Positions 43,564 through 54,438 of a stretch of 64,000 bases of DNA are shown here, one piece after another. The DNA lies in assembly GCA_003170135.1 (NCBI GenBank), contig PMZR01000009.1, positions 62,001 to 126,000 on the forward strand, given 5' to 3'. Each line of letters starts with the position of its first letter. Position 1 is the stretch's first letter. Below the pieces are notes generated by a model. It saw only the letters and a program-made list of their open reading frames with translations, had not been told where the DNA came from and did not search any database. The position numbers and the translations under genes are program-made. Source of the DNA: Acidobacteriota bacterium. GTDB lineage: Bacteria > Acidobacteriota > Vicinamibacteria > Vicinamibacterales > Fen-181.

Positions 43564-45261
43564 ATGTTCTGGTCCCCCGCGCAAGCCCGCCGCACGAGTC
43601 CCCTGGACCTGCTGGCGCTGCTCATCTTCGGCCTGCTGGTTCTCGTCGTCTTCCTCGACATGCCACACGTGTTGCCGGGCCCGCAGGCGAGGCTCGATCT
43701 GGCGGTGTGGCTCCTGCCGCTCTACGGTCTGTTTTCGCTGCTCCGGATGCTCGCCGCCTACATCATCTCGCTGGCGTTCGCGCTGATGGTCGGCTATCTC
43801 GCCGCCACCTCGTTGCTGGCGCGTCGCTTCATCCTGCCGGGCCTGGACATCCTGCAGTCGGTGCCGATTCTCGGCTTCTTCCCCGCGGCGATCTTCTTTT
43901 TCATCTATCTGTTCCGCGGGTCGCTCGTGGGCGTCGAGGCAGCCGCGGTGTTCCTCATCTTCACCAGCCAGGCATGGAACCTGGCCTTCAGCGTCTACGA
44001 ATCGCTGATCACCATTCCGGAAGACGTCGCCACCGCCGTGCGGGTGAGCGGCGCGACCGGCGTCGTGCGCTGGCGGCGCCTGCTGCTGCCGGCATGCGTC
44101 CCGCGCCTGACCTACAACAGCATGCTGTCGTGGGCGGGCGGCTGGTATTTCCTCATCGCGAGCGAGATGATCGCGGTCGGCGCGCGCAGTTACACGCTGC
44201 CGGGCCTCGGCAGCTACATCGGCCAGTCGATTGCCGACGGCGCGTACGGGGCCGCGGCGGCCGGCATCGGAACGCTCGCGGCGATCATCGTCGTGCTGCA
44301 CATCCTCGTGTGGAGTCCGCTCGAGTATTGGTCGAAGCGTTTCCGGTACGAGTACGCGTCGCGCACCGAGGCTGCGCCGCCTCCGCTGGCGCTGACGCTC
44401 ATCCAGCGCGCGCCGCTGCTGCGCCGGGGATGGGTGCGCGCGCTGAACGTGGTGGGCCGCGGCGCGGGCGCCGTCACGGCCCGGGTGTCCGCCTCGCTGA
44501 CCGGCGCGGTGATGCGCTACCTGCTGGCCAGTCTCGGGCTCGCCGCCGCCCTGGCCATCGTCTACGGCGGCATGTCGGCGGCGGGGCAGATCATCCACCC
44601 ACTGCCGCCCGAGGCCCGCCAGATTCCGTCGGCACTCCTCTTCAGTTTCCTGCGGTTGCTCGTCGCCTACGTCATCAGCCTGGCATGGACGATCCCGCTC
44701 GCGTACTGGCTGAGCCTGTCGGCCCGACGCTCGGCGCGGGTGCTCCCGGTCGTCCAGGTGGTCGCCAGCATGCCGGCCACGGCGTTCTTCCCGGTGATCG
44801 TCGCCCTGGTCCTGGCCCTGCACCTCGATTTGAACGTGGCGTCGGTGGCGCTCGTCCTCACCGGCATGCAATGGTACCTGCTGTTCAACCTGGTGGCCGG
44901 AGCGCAGGCCATGCCCGAGGACCTGCGCGAGCTGGCGGCCGCCTCCAACGTGCACGGATGGCTGTACCTGCGGCGGTTCTTCCTGCCGGTCGCCGCCCCG
45001 AGCCTGATTACGGGCAGCCTGACGGGCTGGGGTGGCGGGTGGAACGCGCTCATCATCAGCGAGTACCTCACCGTGCGCGGCAAGACCTACACGGTCGAGG
45101 GCATCGGAACGCTGCTCGATCGCGCGACCTACGTGAAGGGCGACCTGCAGATGATCACGTTGACGATTGTGAGCATGGTCGTCGTGATTTCGTTGATCAA
45201 TCGCTTCGTCTGGCGCAGGCTGTACCAGCGCGCGACGGAGCGATATCGGTTGGAATACTGA
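43564..45261 (+). CDS. ABC transporter permease with two fused BPD domains (NitT/TauT-like)
   Basis: A 565-residue integral membrane protein with two homologous permease domains. Each has the EAA loop that contacts the ATPase: SGATGVVRWRRLLLPACVPRL near residue 160 and ASNVHGWLYLRRFFLPVAAP near residue 463. About twelve transmembrane helices are apparent. ESLITIPEDVATAVRVSGA is typical of the SsuC/TauC family. Fused duplicated permeases of this class usually lack a dedicated binding-protein gene, as here. The substrate is unknown. Confidence 0.9.
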   Translation: MFWSPAQARRTSPLDLLALLIFGLLVLVVFLDMPHVLPGPQARLDLAVWLLPLYGLFSLLRMLAAYIISLAFALMVGYLAATSLLARRFILPGLDILQSVPILGFFPAAIFFFIYLFRGSLVGVEAAAVFLIFTSQAWNLAFSVYESLITIPEDVATAVRVSGATGVVRWRRLLLPACVPRLTYNSMLSWAGGWYFLIASEMIAVGARSYTLPGLGSYIGQSIADGAYGAAAAGIGTLAAIIVVLHILVWSPLEYWSKRFRYEYASRTEAAPPPLALTLIQRAPLLRRGWVRALNVVGRGAGAVTARVSASLTGAVMRYLLASLGLAAALAIVYGGMSAAGQIIHPLPPEARQIPSALLFSFLRLLVAYVISLAWTIPLAYWLSLSARRSARVLPVVQVVASMPATAFFPVIVALVLALHLDLNVASVALVLTGMQWYLLFNLVAGAQAMPEDLRELAAASNVHGWLYLRRFFLPVAAPSLITGSLTGWGGGWNALIISEYLTVRGKTYTVEGIGTLLDRATYVKGDLQMITLTIVSMVVVISLINRFVWRRLYQRATERYRLEY

Positions 45262-45279
45262 CGCGGGGATCGGGGCCGA

Positions 45280-46023
45280 ATGGTCGCACCAATCCTGTCG
45301 CTGGTCGACGTCACGAAGCGCTACGAGACCGTGACGATCCTGCGGGACGTGTCGCTCGAGATGCGCGACCAGGAATTCGTGGCGATCATCGGGCCGTCGG
45401 GCTGCGGCAAATCGACGCTGCTCCGCATCGTCGCCGGCCTGGTCGAGCCGACCTCCGGCCAGGTCTCGTGCGAAGGCCGCGCCGTCGCCGGCCTCAACCC
45501 GGCCACCGCCATGGTGTTTCAGAGCTTTGCGCTGCTGCCCTGGCTGCGGGCGATCGAGAACGTGGCGCTGCCGCTCGAGGCGCGCGGCCTGCCGGCGCAC
45601 GAAGGGATCCGGCGTGCCACGCGCTACCTGGACATGGTCGGCCTGAAGGGACACGGGCGCGCGTTCCCGAAGGAGCTCTCGGGCGGGATGAAACAGCGGG
45701 TGGGCCTCGCCCGCGCGCTGTGCCAGGAACCGCGGCTCCTGCTGATGGATGAACCGTTCTCGGCGCTCGACGTGCTGACCGCGCGCACCCTGCGCGACCA
45801 GGTGCTCGACGTGCGGCAATCCCCGGACGTGCCGACGCGGACCATCCTGATGGTGACCCACTCGATCGAGGAGGCGGTGTACATGGCTGACCGGGTGGTC
45901 GCGATGACGGCGGACCCGGGCCGCATCGCCGGCGACATTCCGATCGACATCCCGCGCCCCCGGCGTCCGGACATGCCCGCGGTGCGACAGTACGTGGACG
46001 AGCTGTATTCGTTGCTGGTATAG
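45280..46023 (+). CDS. ABC transporter ATPase (SsuB/TauB-like)
   Basis: A 247-residue ATPase. Walker [11 protein letters not shown]-loop [12 protein letters not shown], signature [15 protein letters not shown], Walker [14 protein letters not shown]-loop [14 protein letters not shown]. The C-terminal [21 protein letters not shown] is typical of nitrate/sulfonate-type importers. It starts 18 bp after the permease stop. The AAA-associated domain usually fused to the C-terminus in this subgroup is encoded by the next gene. Confidence 0.92.
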   Translation: MVAPILSLVDVTKRYETVTILRDVSLEMRDQEFVAIIGPSGCGKSTLLRIVAGLVEPTSGQVSCEGRAVAGLNPATAMVFQSFALLPWLRAIENVALPLEARGLPAHEGIRRATRYLDMVGLKGHGRAFPKELSGGMKQRVGLARALCQEPRLLLMDEPFSALDVLTARTLRDQVLDVRQSPDVPTRTILMVTHSIEEAVYMADRVVAMTADPGRIAGDIPIDIPRPRRPDMPAVRQYVDELYSLLV

Positions 46024-46041
46024 GTCAACCAGAGGATCCGC

Positions 46042-46521
46042 ATGACAACGCCTGCGTTGCCTGACGTCACGATCGGTCGCCTGATGGGCCTGCTCGAAAT
46101 CATTCGAGACACCCCGGGACCGGATGACATGTACCGGCTGGCCGGCAGCCTGCAGCTCGAGCTGGATGACCTGGTGCCGCTGGTGGACGCGGCCGAACTC
46201 CTCGGGTTGATTTCGGTGCACGAGGGCGACTACGAGCTGACGGACCTGGGCCGCCGCATGGCGGACGCCGAAGAGAAGGAGCGCAAGCAGGTCTTCCGCG
46301 AACGGGCACGCGACGTGCCGCTGCTGCGCCTCATCGCCGAGCACCTGGCGGCAAGCGAGAACGGGAAGGTGCCGCGCGAAGAGATCCGGAGCGCGATGCA
46401 CGGCCACTTCTCGCGCAAGCGGGCCGAACGCCAGATCGACACGGCGATCGACTGGGGCCGGTACGCGGAACTGTTCGACTACGACGCGGACGCGCAGCAC
46501 TTCGTACGAGGACAGGGGTAA
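46042..46521 (+). CDS. Stand-alone AAA-associated (AAA_assoc_C) domain protein
   Basis: A 159-residue protein beginning 18 bp after the ATPase gene. The sequence IGRLMGLLEIIRDTPGPDDMYRLAGSLQLELDDLVPLVDAAELLGLI followed by DYELTDLGRRMADA matches the winged-helix-like domain found C-terminal to some NitT/TauT-type ABC ATPases. RERARDVPLLRLI and a second helical part follow. It probably binds the ATPase in trans and regulates it. In many genomes it is fused; here it is separate. Confidence 0.8.
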   Translation: MTTPALPDVTIGRLMGLLEIIRDTPGPDDMYRLAGSLQLELDDLVPLVDAAELLGLISVHEGDYELTDLGRRMADAEEKERKQVFRERARDVPLLRLIAEHLAASENGKVPREEIRSAMHGHFSRKRAERQIDTAIDWGRYAELFDYDADAQHFVRGQG

Positions 46522-46523
46522 GC

Positions 46524-49181
46524 GTGACGCACCAGCCGCGCCTGCCGGACGGCGAGCCGGCCACCGACGGTGCCGCGATCGACGGCGGTCGCGACAACGG
46601 ACAGAACGGTGGGGCGCCCGACAAGGGCGGGACGCCGCGGCATGGCTCGCCGCTGCTGGCCGGCTTCGAGACGATCGGGCTGTGGCTCGTCGGGCACGCC
46701 TCGCGGTTCCTGCCGTTCCTCGTCATCGCCGGCGTCGTCGCCATCAGCTGGGGACCGCTTCGACGGATTCACCCGCGCGACGTGCGCGCGGCGCTGGGGT
46801 CGCTCGACTCGTCGTGGCTCGCGCTGGCCGCGCTGGCGACGGCCGCGAACATCGCGGTGATGGGCCTCTACGACGTCCTGGCCTTCGCGCACACGCGGTC
46901 GAAGTGGAGCGAGCGCTGGCGCTACGGCGCGGTGGCGTTCGCGTGGAGCAACTTCCTCACGCTCGGGCCGCTGGCCGGCCCGGCGATTCGGTTCTGGCTC
47001 TACCGGCCCGCCGTCGATCGCTCGGCCGACATCGAGGGCGGCGTCATCAACATCGCCAGCGCGTTCATCGCGGGGCTCATCGGCTGGACGCTCGCCGCGC
47101 TGCTCGTCCCGCAGGCCGACAACGTTGCGTGGGTGGTCGCGCTGGCGGGCGGCGCCTTCGTGCTGTCGGTCGTCGCGGCCATCGCCTCGCGCAGCGTGAT
47201 CACTCGCATCGAACGGTTCGCGACGACGGCGGCGACCGGCACCGGCCCGGTGTGGCTGGCCGCGATCGGCTGGCTCGACTGGCTCCTTGCGTCGATCGCG
47301 TTCCTTGCCTGCGTGCGCTCGGCGCACCTCGCGATGCCGGTTCTCGGCACCGTCCGATCGTTCTTCTTCGGACAGGCGATCGGCCTTGTCAGCATGGTGC
47401 CCGGCGGCTTCGGCGGTGCGGACGGCTTCTGGATTGCGCACCTGCCGGTGCCCGGCAACGTCCCGCCGGATGTGGCCAACGGCGCGAGGATGGCGGTGGA
47501 CGTCACCTACCGCCTGATCTACTACGCCATGCCGTGGGCGGCCTCGTCGCTGCTCATCCTGACCTGGGTCACACACCGGACGCCGCGGCGTATCGAGATC
47601 GCCCGCCGTGTCATCGCGGGCATCGTGGGCGCGTCGGGCGCGCTGATGCTGCTCAGCGTGGCCACGCCTGGGCTGCACGATCGGCTGCTGCTGCTGGAAC
47701 GCGCGGTGCCGCTGCCGCTGGTCGAAGTCGGCACCCTGTCGGCCGCCGTCACGGGCGTGCTGCTGCTCGTGCTCGCGCGCGGCCTGGCGAAGGGTTACCG
47801 GGCGGCGTTCCGCGCCACGGTCATCATCCTCATCGTGGCGGCGATTTCCGCGATCCTCAAGGGGTTCGACTACGAAGAGGCGATCGTGCTGAGCGTGGTG
47901 GCGCTGCTCGCCGTCGCCCAGGCGCCGCTCTTCGATCGGCCGAGCCACGGCGACTGGCTGGAAGGCCGCGACGTCGGCGTCGCCTTCGTCGCGCTCGTGG
48001 TCTTCATGGTGTTCGGCATCTTCGCGCACCGCGTCACCCCCACGACGATCGATCGGCTGTCGCGCGTCGGGTATCGCTTCGAGGCGACACGGTTCCTGCG
48101 CACCGGCATCAGCCTGGCCGTCGCGCTGGGCGCCGTCGCCCTCTACGCGGTCCTGCGCGTGCCGATTCGGTTCAAGCGCCTGCCGGAGGGGGTCGTCGAA
48201 CACGCGCTCCATCTCAACAGCGAGATCGGCACGGCGACGACGCCGCTGATGGTCGCCAACGGCGACAAGGCGGTGTTCTTCGACAACGACCGCGGCTTCT
48301 GTCTCTATCGCACGACCGGCCCGTACCTGGTCGTCCTCTCCGATCCGGTCGTCCGCAACGCCGCCGACCGCGGCGCGTTCCTCAACGCCCTGTTCACGTT
48401 TGCGGGCGAGATCGATCGCCGGCCGGTGTTTCACCAGGTGTCGCTCGAGTGGATCCCGCCCTTGCACGACCGCGGGTATGCGTTCTTCAAGGTGGGCGAA
48501 GAAGGGCAGCTGCCGCTGGCGCGCGTCACGCTCGACGGGCCGGCCGGGAAGATCTACCGGCAGATCATCCGCCGCGGCGAACGCGACCTCGTCCGCTTCC
48601 GCGTGCTCGCCCCGTTCGAAGCGCAGCGCGCGCTGCCGCAACTGCGCGAGATTTCCGACGACTGGCTGCGCGCGAGACAGGTGCGCGAGCGGCAGTTCTC
48701 GATCGGGTTCTTCGACGAGCAGTACGTGCTGCACTTCCCGGTGGCGGTCGTCGAGGATGCGGCGGGCCGCATCATCGCGTTCGCGAACCTGCTGCCGGGA
48801 CCGAAACGCGAAGAGCTATCCATCGACCTGATGCGCTACCGGTCGGATGCGCCGAAGGTCATGGATTTCCTCTTCGTGTCGATGTTCCTCTACGGCAAGG
48901 AACGGGGTTACCGGCGCTTCAATCTCGGCATGGCGCCGCTCGCGAGCGTCGGCGCGCTGGCGGGCGCCCATCTGCGCGAACGGCTGGCGAACCTCCTCTT
49001 CCAGCACGGCGAGCACTGGTACAACTTCCAGGGCCTTCGGCAGTTCAAGGAGAAGTTCGAGCCGGACTGGGTGCCGCGCTACCTGGCGTACCAGAACGCG
49101 TGGGAGTGGCCGGTGGCCATCGCGCACTTGAGCGCGCTGATTGCGGGCGGATGGAGCACGGTGCTGTTCGGACGGGAGTGA
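46524..49181 (+). CDS. mprF: Bifunctional phosphatidylglycerol lysyltransferase/flippase MprF
   Basis: An 885-residue membrane protein. From GTG 46524 (AGGGG upstream) a polar tail is followed by about 14 transmembrane helices. These include the flippase-type motif GPLAGPAIRFWLYRP and VSMVPGGFGGADGFW. The cytosolic DUF2156 aminoacyltransferase domain runs from about residue 560: DKAVFFDNDRGFCLYRTTGPYLVVLSDPV, then FFKVGEEG, then DLMRYRSDAPKVMDFLFVSM. It uses aminoacyl-tRNA to add lysine or alanine to phosphatidylglycerol and moves the lipid outward, giving resistance to cationic peptides. It starts 2 bp after the AAA-associated gene. Confidence 0.93.
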   Translation: MTHQPRLPDGEPATDGAAIDGGRDNGQNGGAPDKGGTPRHGSPLLAGFETIGLWLVGHASRFLPFLVIAGVVAISWGPLRRIHPRDVRAALGSLDSSWLALAALATAANIAVMGLYDVLAFAHTRSKWSERWRYGAVAFAWSNFLTLGPLAGPAIRFWLYRPAVDRSADIEGGVINIASAFIAGLIGWTLAALLVPQADNVAWVVALAGGAFVLSVVAAIASRSVITRIERFATTAATGTGPVWLAAIGWLDWLLASIAFLACVRSAHLAMPVLGTVRSFFFGQAIGLVSMVPGGFGGADGFWIAHLPVPGNVPPDVANGARMAVDVTYRLIYYAMPWAASSLLILTWVTHRTPRRIEIARRVIAGIVGASGALMLLSVATPGLHDRLLLLERAVPLPLVEVGTLSAAVTGVLLLVLARGLAKGYRAAFRATVIILIVAAISAILKGFDYEEAIVLSVVALLAVAQAPLFDRPSHGDWLEGRDVGVAFVALVVFMVFGIFAHRVTPTTIDRLSRVGYRFEATRFLRTGISLAVALGAVALYAVLRVPIRFKRLPEGVVEHALHLNSEIGTATTPLMVANGDKAVFFDNDRGFCLYRTTGPYLVVLSDPVVRNAADRGAFLNALFTFAGEIDRRPVFHQVSLEWIPPLHDRGYAFFKVGEEGQLPLARVTLDGPAGKIYRQIIRRGERDLVRFRVLAPFEAQRALPQLREISDDWLRARQVRERQFSIGFFDEQYVLHFPVAVVEDAAGRIIAFANLLPGPKREELSIDLMRYRSDAPKVMDFLFVSMFLYGKERGYRRFNLGMAPLASVGALAGAHLRERLANLLFQHGEHWYNFQGLRQFKEKFEPDWVPRYLAYQNAWEWPVAIAHLSALIAGGWSTVLFGRE

Positions 49182-49191
49182 GTGGGAGGGC

Positions 49192-50537
<1,346 letters not shown>

Positions 50538-50553
<16 letters not shown>

Positions 50554-52172
50554 GGGTCATCAGTCGTCGAATTCACGGCCACGTCCGCGCCGGCAGCGCC
50601 CTGCGCGGCCGCCGGCAGATCGATCGTGAAGGTCGCCCCCGCGCCGTGCTCGCTGGTCGCCACGATCGTCCCGCCATGAGCCGTCACCACGTCCCGCGTG
50701 ATGCTCAATCCCAGGCCCGACCCGTGACCCGCATCCTTGGTCGTCACCCACGGGTCGAAGATCTTCGGCAGCAGGTCGGGGGCGATCCCGGTGCCGCTGT
50801 CCGTCACCTCGATGCGGACACCCGCCGGTGTGGGCGACACGGCGATTGCCAGCCGGCCGCCCGTCGGCATGGCGTCGAGGCCGTTGGTGACGAGGTTCAG
50901 CAGCGCCAGTTCGAGTTGCACGATATCGGCATTGACGAGCGGCAGATCGCGCGCGATGGTCAGCTTCAGCCCGACGCCGGCGGTATCCAGCTTGGGCCGC
51001 GCGACGTCGCAGACGCGTTCGACCAGCCGTGCCACGCTCGTGGGCTCATGCGGCGTCGGCCGCCGCGCGTGATCGAGCATCGTCCGCACGATCGTCGTCA
51101 CCTTCTGGATCTGCTCCTGCACGATCTGCAACCGCCGCGCGATGCGCGAGTCCTCGCCCGCCTCTTCCACCAGCATCTGCACGTAGCCCGAGATGAGGTT
51201 CAGCGGCGTGCCCACCTGGTGGGCCACGCTCGCCGCGGTCTGCCCGACCGCCGCCATCTGCTCGGCCCGCGCCAGCGCTTCCCGCAACGCGAACACGCGC
51301 TGGTAACTCTCCACGAGCTCGGCGTGGCTGGCGCGCAACTCGCTGGTCGCGTCGTTCACGCGCGTCTGCAGCGCAACGTTGAAGTTCTCGATCTGGGCCA
51401 GCATGTCGTTCAGGCCCTGCGCCACGGCGCCGATCTCGTCGTGCCGCATCATCGGCGCACGCGCCGACGGGTCGCCGGCCGCCACGCGCTGCATCGTCCC
51501 CCGGATGCCGGCAATCGGTTTGTGAATCAGGCGCCGGGCGAGCAGATCGACCAGCAGCGTGAGAATGATGACCGCCGGCGGCGTGAACCAGAGGACGACC
51601 GAGCGCCCGGTCTTGTGCATCTCGTCGATCGTTCCGAGCGAGAAGGTCACGACGACGACGCCGAAGATTTCGTTGTTCCAGTAGGCGGGCACGCCCACCA
51701 TCTGGAGCACATCGGCCCGGTCGCCCCAGACTTCCTCCTTGGTATCGATGGCGCGCTTCGCCAGCGGCAAGGCCTCGGTTCGTTCGGGCAACGCCGTGCT
51801 GGCGTAGACGTCCAGCTTGCCGGTCTGCGGATCCATCGCGATGACCGAGATTCGCCGGATCGACGGGACCGCGACGTTGAACTCGTGAAGCGTTTCGCCG
51901 ATGTCGTCCGCGTTCAGGTTCTTCTCATCCTGACCCTCGATGTCCTCGGCGACGACCTGGGCCGTCGATCGCGCCGCCTCGACCAGCTGCGCGGTTGCCG
52001 TGGTTTCGAACGACTGGATCTCGAGGTAGGACGACACGCCAACCACGACGGTCACGACGAGCGCGACCATCAGCCCCAGCCGCAGACGCAGCGTCAGGGC
52101 GTCGTGCAACTTCGCCACGGTGGGGCGGAAATGCCGGCGCCAGGGCGACCCTGCGGGACCTTTTGGTTCCAT
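50538..52172 (-). CDS. Membrane sensor histidine kinase partner of the sigma-54 regulator
   Basis: A 544-residue kinase. Transmembrane helix 1 (LMVALVVTVVVGVSSYL, about 34-50) and helix 2 (VVLWFTPPAVIILTLLVDLL, about 193-212) frame a periplasmic sensing domain of about 140 residues. A HAMP domain (about 213-265), a coiled coil and HisKA with ASVAHQVGTPLNLISGYV (phospho-His) follow. The ATPase core has NLVTNGLDAMPTGG, DSGTGIAP and GHGSGLGLSI. It has no clear Shine-Dalgarno sequence before ATG 52172. It is divergent from the small exported protein gene. Confidence 0.94.
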
Positions 52173-52225
52173 CTAACTACATGAACAACAAGGGCTTACA
52201 AGAATCCAGCCCGACCCGAACCTGC

Positions 52226-52240
52226 TGGCACAGGCCTTGT
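52226..52240 (+). promoter_or_regulatory. Near-consensus sigma-54 (-24/-12) promoter
   Basis: TGGCAC followed after five bases by TTGT matches TGGCAC-N5-TTGC with a single difference (C to T in the -12 GC). The expected start lies near 52252, about 58 bases before ATG 52310. It sits in the divergent region next to a sigma-54 activator operon, which supports it. Confidence 0.6.
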
Positions 52241-52309
52241 GTTCATAGCCGGTGCCACGGCAACTCCTGGTTGCCATACTTTACTCGTTTCCCGTTCACT
52301 GGAGGCACA

Positions 52310-52702
52310 ATGCGTCGCATTTTCACACTTCTGGCCGTCCTCGTCATGGCTGGCACGTTCGCCGCCGCCCAGACCGCACCGGTTGCCAAGCAGACCGAAC
52401 CCAAGGCGAAGGCCGCGAAGACCCAGAAGGCGCCGGCCGCAGCCAAGCTCAGCGGCACGATCGTTTCCGCGGACGCCACCACGCTGACCGTCAAGGGCAC
52501 GAAGGGCGAAGAGAAGTTCGCGCTGACGGCCGACACGAAGATTCAGCAGGGCGCCAAGACCCTCACCGCGGCCGACCTGACGGCGGGCGCGAAGGCCACG
52601 GTCACCTACACGAAGGCGGGCGACACGATGACGGCTACCAAGGTTGTCGTGAGCGCGCCGAAGCCTGCAAAGGCCGCGAAGACGCCCAAGGCCGCGAAGT
52701 AG
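52310..52702 (+). CDS. Small exported Ala/Lys-rich protein (DUF5666-like fold)
   Basis: A 130-residue protein with signal peptide MRRIFTLLAVLVMAGTFAAA. The mature part has an Ala/Lys/Pro-rich stretch, a small beta domain (LSGTIVSADATTLTVKG, ADTKIQQGAKTLTAADLTAGAKATVTY), then a Lys-rich tail (KPAKAAKTPKAAK). GGAGG lies 5 bp before the ATG. The basic tails suggest binding to polyanions such as lipopolysaccharide or DNA (inference). The gene may be controlled by the neighbouring sigma-54 two-component system. Confidence 0.8.
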   Translation: MRRIFTLLAVLVMAGTFAAAQTAPVAKQTEPKAKAAKTQKAPAAAKLSGTIVSADATTLTVKGTKGEEKFALTADTKIQQGAKTLTAADLTAGAKATVTYTKAGDTMTATKVVVSAPKPAKAAKTPKAAK

Positions 52703-52763
52703 GTCTTCTCCGTTTCGCGATCGATCAGACGGTCCTCGGTCGTAGCCACCTGTGAACAGCAGC

Positions 52764-52796
52764 GGGAAATCGGGGTCGCTCGAGACCCCGATTCCC
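52764..52796 (+). terminator. Terminator hairpin after the small exported protein gene
   Basis: A stem of 13 bp with one bulged A (core arms AATCGGGGTC and GACCCCGATT, 6-base loop) starts 62 bp beyond the stop. No strong T run follows. Confidence 0.6.
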
Positions 52797-52897
52797 CGTC
52801 GCCCGGGTCGCGACTGGGGGCCGTTTGCACTTTTGGCGCACCCCTTCACTCCCGCCAGACTCAGCTGGATTCCCCGACAAGACAGAGCAGGCAGATA

Positions 52898-52953
52898 GTG
52901 CGTGGTGCGGCGTGCGCGGTGCGATGTGCGCGGCGGGTTGCGAAGCGTGGAAT
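52898..52953. repeat. Heptamer array, GTGCGNN type
   Basis: Eight units: GTGCGTG, GTGCGGC, GTGCGCG, GTGCGAT, GTGCGCG, GCGGGTT, GCGAAGC, GTGGAAT. The array ends immediately before the stop codon of the ACT-domain gene. Confidence 0.75.
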
Positions 52954-53337
52954 CTACAGCCCGGCGGCGGCCGATGCGCGGGCGGCGTCGGGAACGCCGG
53001 CGACGACCCCGGCCATCGACTGGTCCTCGACCGTCGTCACGTAGAGGTATTCGAGGTTGACGCCTTCGGCGGTGAGCAGTGCCGCGATCCGCGCCAGGGA
53101 GCCGGGGCCGTTCGGGGCCACCGTGTAGATCACGTCGCGCTCTTCGACGTGGTAGTGCCGGTCACGGAGCAAGCCGGCGGCGTGAACCGGGTTGTCCACC
53201 AGCAGGCGCAGCGTCCCCGAGGGTTCCAGCGACAGCGCGAGGATGTTCACGCGCTCCTCGGCCAGCACCTGGCAGACACGGCCGAGCGCTCCCGGCATGT
53301 TCTGGACCCGGACGGTCAGTTCGCTTCGGATCGCCAT
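52954..53337 (-). CDS. Tandem ACT-domain protein
   Basis: A 127-residue protein of two ACT domains: LTVRVQNMPGALGRVCQVLAEE (about 7-28) and PNGPGSLARIAALLTAEGVNLEY (about 75-97). Each has the typical ligand-binding Gly/Asn-Pro-Gly turn. Such stand-alone tandem ACT proteins sense amino acids or act as regulators of unknown partners. Flanked on both sides by heptamer arrays. Confidence 0.88.
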   Translation of the reverse strand: MAIRSELTVRVQNMPGALGRVCQVLAEERVNILALSLEPSGTLRLLVDNPVHAAGLLRDRHYHVEERDVIYTVAPNGPGSLARIAALLTAEGVNLEYLYVTTVEDQSMAGVVAGVPDAARASAAAGL

Positions 53338-53338
53338 G

Positions 53339-53366
53339 TTCAGGAATCAGGAATCCCGAGTCCTCA
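53339..53366. repeat. Heptamer array filling a 26-bp gap
   Basis: Four units, TTCAGGA, ATCAGGA, ATCCCGA and GTCCTCA, occupy the space between the ACT gene start and the barrel-protein stop. The last unit contains that stop codon. Confidence 0.65.
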
Positions 53367-53981
53367 GAAATACACCACCACGCCGGTCGTCCACATCGAT
53401 CCTTCGTGCGAGAGCCTCAACTGTTCCTGCAGGCCGGTGGTCCCAGGCACCGGGATGGCGCCGCCGGCAGTCGGGGTGGTTCCCTGGTCGCCGAAGTGAA
53501 TGAACGTGTACCGGTAGTCGAGGTGCAACGACGCCCGCCGACCGAGCATCAATTCGCCGCCGAGTCCCGCATGGTATCCCATCTTGGTCGTCGATGTCTC
53601 GGCGATCGGCGCGACGAGAGTTTCGACTTTCCGGTTGTACCAGCCGACACCGCCGAGCAGGTACGCGGAGATAGCCGCATGAACCGGATAGACGAGAAGG
53701 GATCCCTGGAAAGGCAGATCGCGCGTCTTGCGGGTGAGAGCGTCGTCGGTGAATGTCCGGTAGTCGAGGGCCAGCTCGATCGCCGTGCGGGGCGAGGTTC
53801 TCGCCCGCAGCACGCCACCGATGTACCGCGCGGACGCAGTATCGGGCTGCGTCGCGTCGCCCCGGACGAAGGCGAATCGAGGGCCGAACCCGATGCTCTG
53901 TGCTCGGGCCGGCGCCGCCGCGAAGAGCAATGCGCCGCAGGTGAGCGGGATCAGGACGGCGAGTCTGGACGATCGTCTCAA
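53364..53981 (-). CDS. Exported outer-membrane beta-barrel protein
   Basis: A 205-residue protein. The signal peptide is cut at PARAQS. Alternating beta-strand patterns typical of small OmpW/OmpA-like barrels follow (SIGFGPRFAFVRGD, AIELALDYRTFTDD, AYLLGGVGWYNRKVE, ASLHLDYRYTFIHFGD), and it ends with aromatic GVVVYF, the expected C-terminal signature of outer-membrane proteins. Ligand unknown. Confidence 0.85.
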   Translation of the reverse strand: MRRSSRLAVLIPLTCGALLFAAAPARAQSIGFGPRFAFVRGDATQPDTASARYIGGVLRARTSPRTAIELALDYRTFTDDALTRKTRDLPFQGSLLVYPVHAAISAYLLGGVGWYNRKVETLVAPIAETSTTKMGYHAGLGGELMLGRRASLHLDYRYTFIHFGDQGTTPTAGGAIPVPGTTGLQEQLRLSHEGSMWTTGVVVYF

Positions 53982-54145
53982 TCTGGCCTCCTCGGGCCCT
54001 GGGCTACTTGGCTATCGGCGCTGGCGCGGGACTCCACCAGATTCAACGTATCGGCTGAAGCGATGGGTGCCTGTAGGCGCCCGGCCGGATGCAAAGCCGC
54101 AGCGAGTGGCCTCGCCCGGGCCGAGAGCGCGGCGCGGCGTCGCAT

Positions 54146-54415
54146 TTACCGCGCGCCGGCCGCAATGTGGATCTGGTGGGTGCCAGCCGCGTGAACGGAG
54201 CACCGTGCCTCGAGCGCGTAGCCGTACAACGCTCCGCCGTCCTCGAGACTCACGATGACCATCTGGCGACAATCGGCACAGAAGGAGACGACCGAGCGGC
54301 GATCGTTCTTCGCGCCGCGGAATGGCTGGAGTCGATGGCCCAGGCCCTCGGCGCGTTCGATGGCCTGGCGCTTCAGATCGTCGAGGGTGATCGCATCGAC
54401 GGTGTATGGGGGCAC
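54146..54415 (-). CDS. Small protein of unknown function
   Basis: An 89-residue protein. Features seen: an N-terminal helix (LDDLKRQAIERAEGLGHRL), then a beta-rich part with a Cys pair in FCADCRQMVIVS and another Cys in EARCSVH. The Cys pattern may bind a metal. No family is recognised and no signal is present. Codon pattern and position between the barrel protein and the Pal-like gene make it plausible, but it is short. Confidence 0.5.
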   Translation of the reverse strand: MPPYTVDAITLDDLKRQAIERAEGLGHRLQPFRGAKNDRRSVVSFCADCRQMVIVSLEDGGALYGYALEARCSVHAAGTHQIHIAAGAR

Positions 54416-54438
54416 TGGCCGCCTCCGGATCGGAAAAC

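Noticed and set aside
43417-46500. A very long open frame on the minus strand opposite the ABC transporter genes
   Set aside because: It is rich in Arg, His, Gln and Asp in a composition typical of the antisense of high-GC genes, has no domain, and lies opposite three clear genes with conserved motifs.
46479-48734. Long minus-strand frame opposite mprF
   Set aside because: No motif, antisense composition, and mprF is unambiguous.
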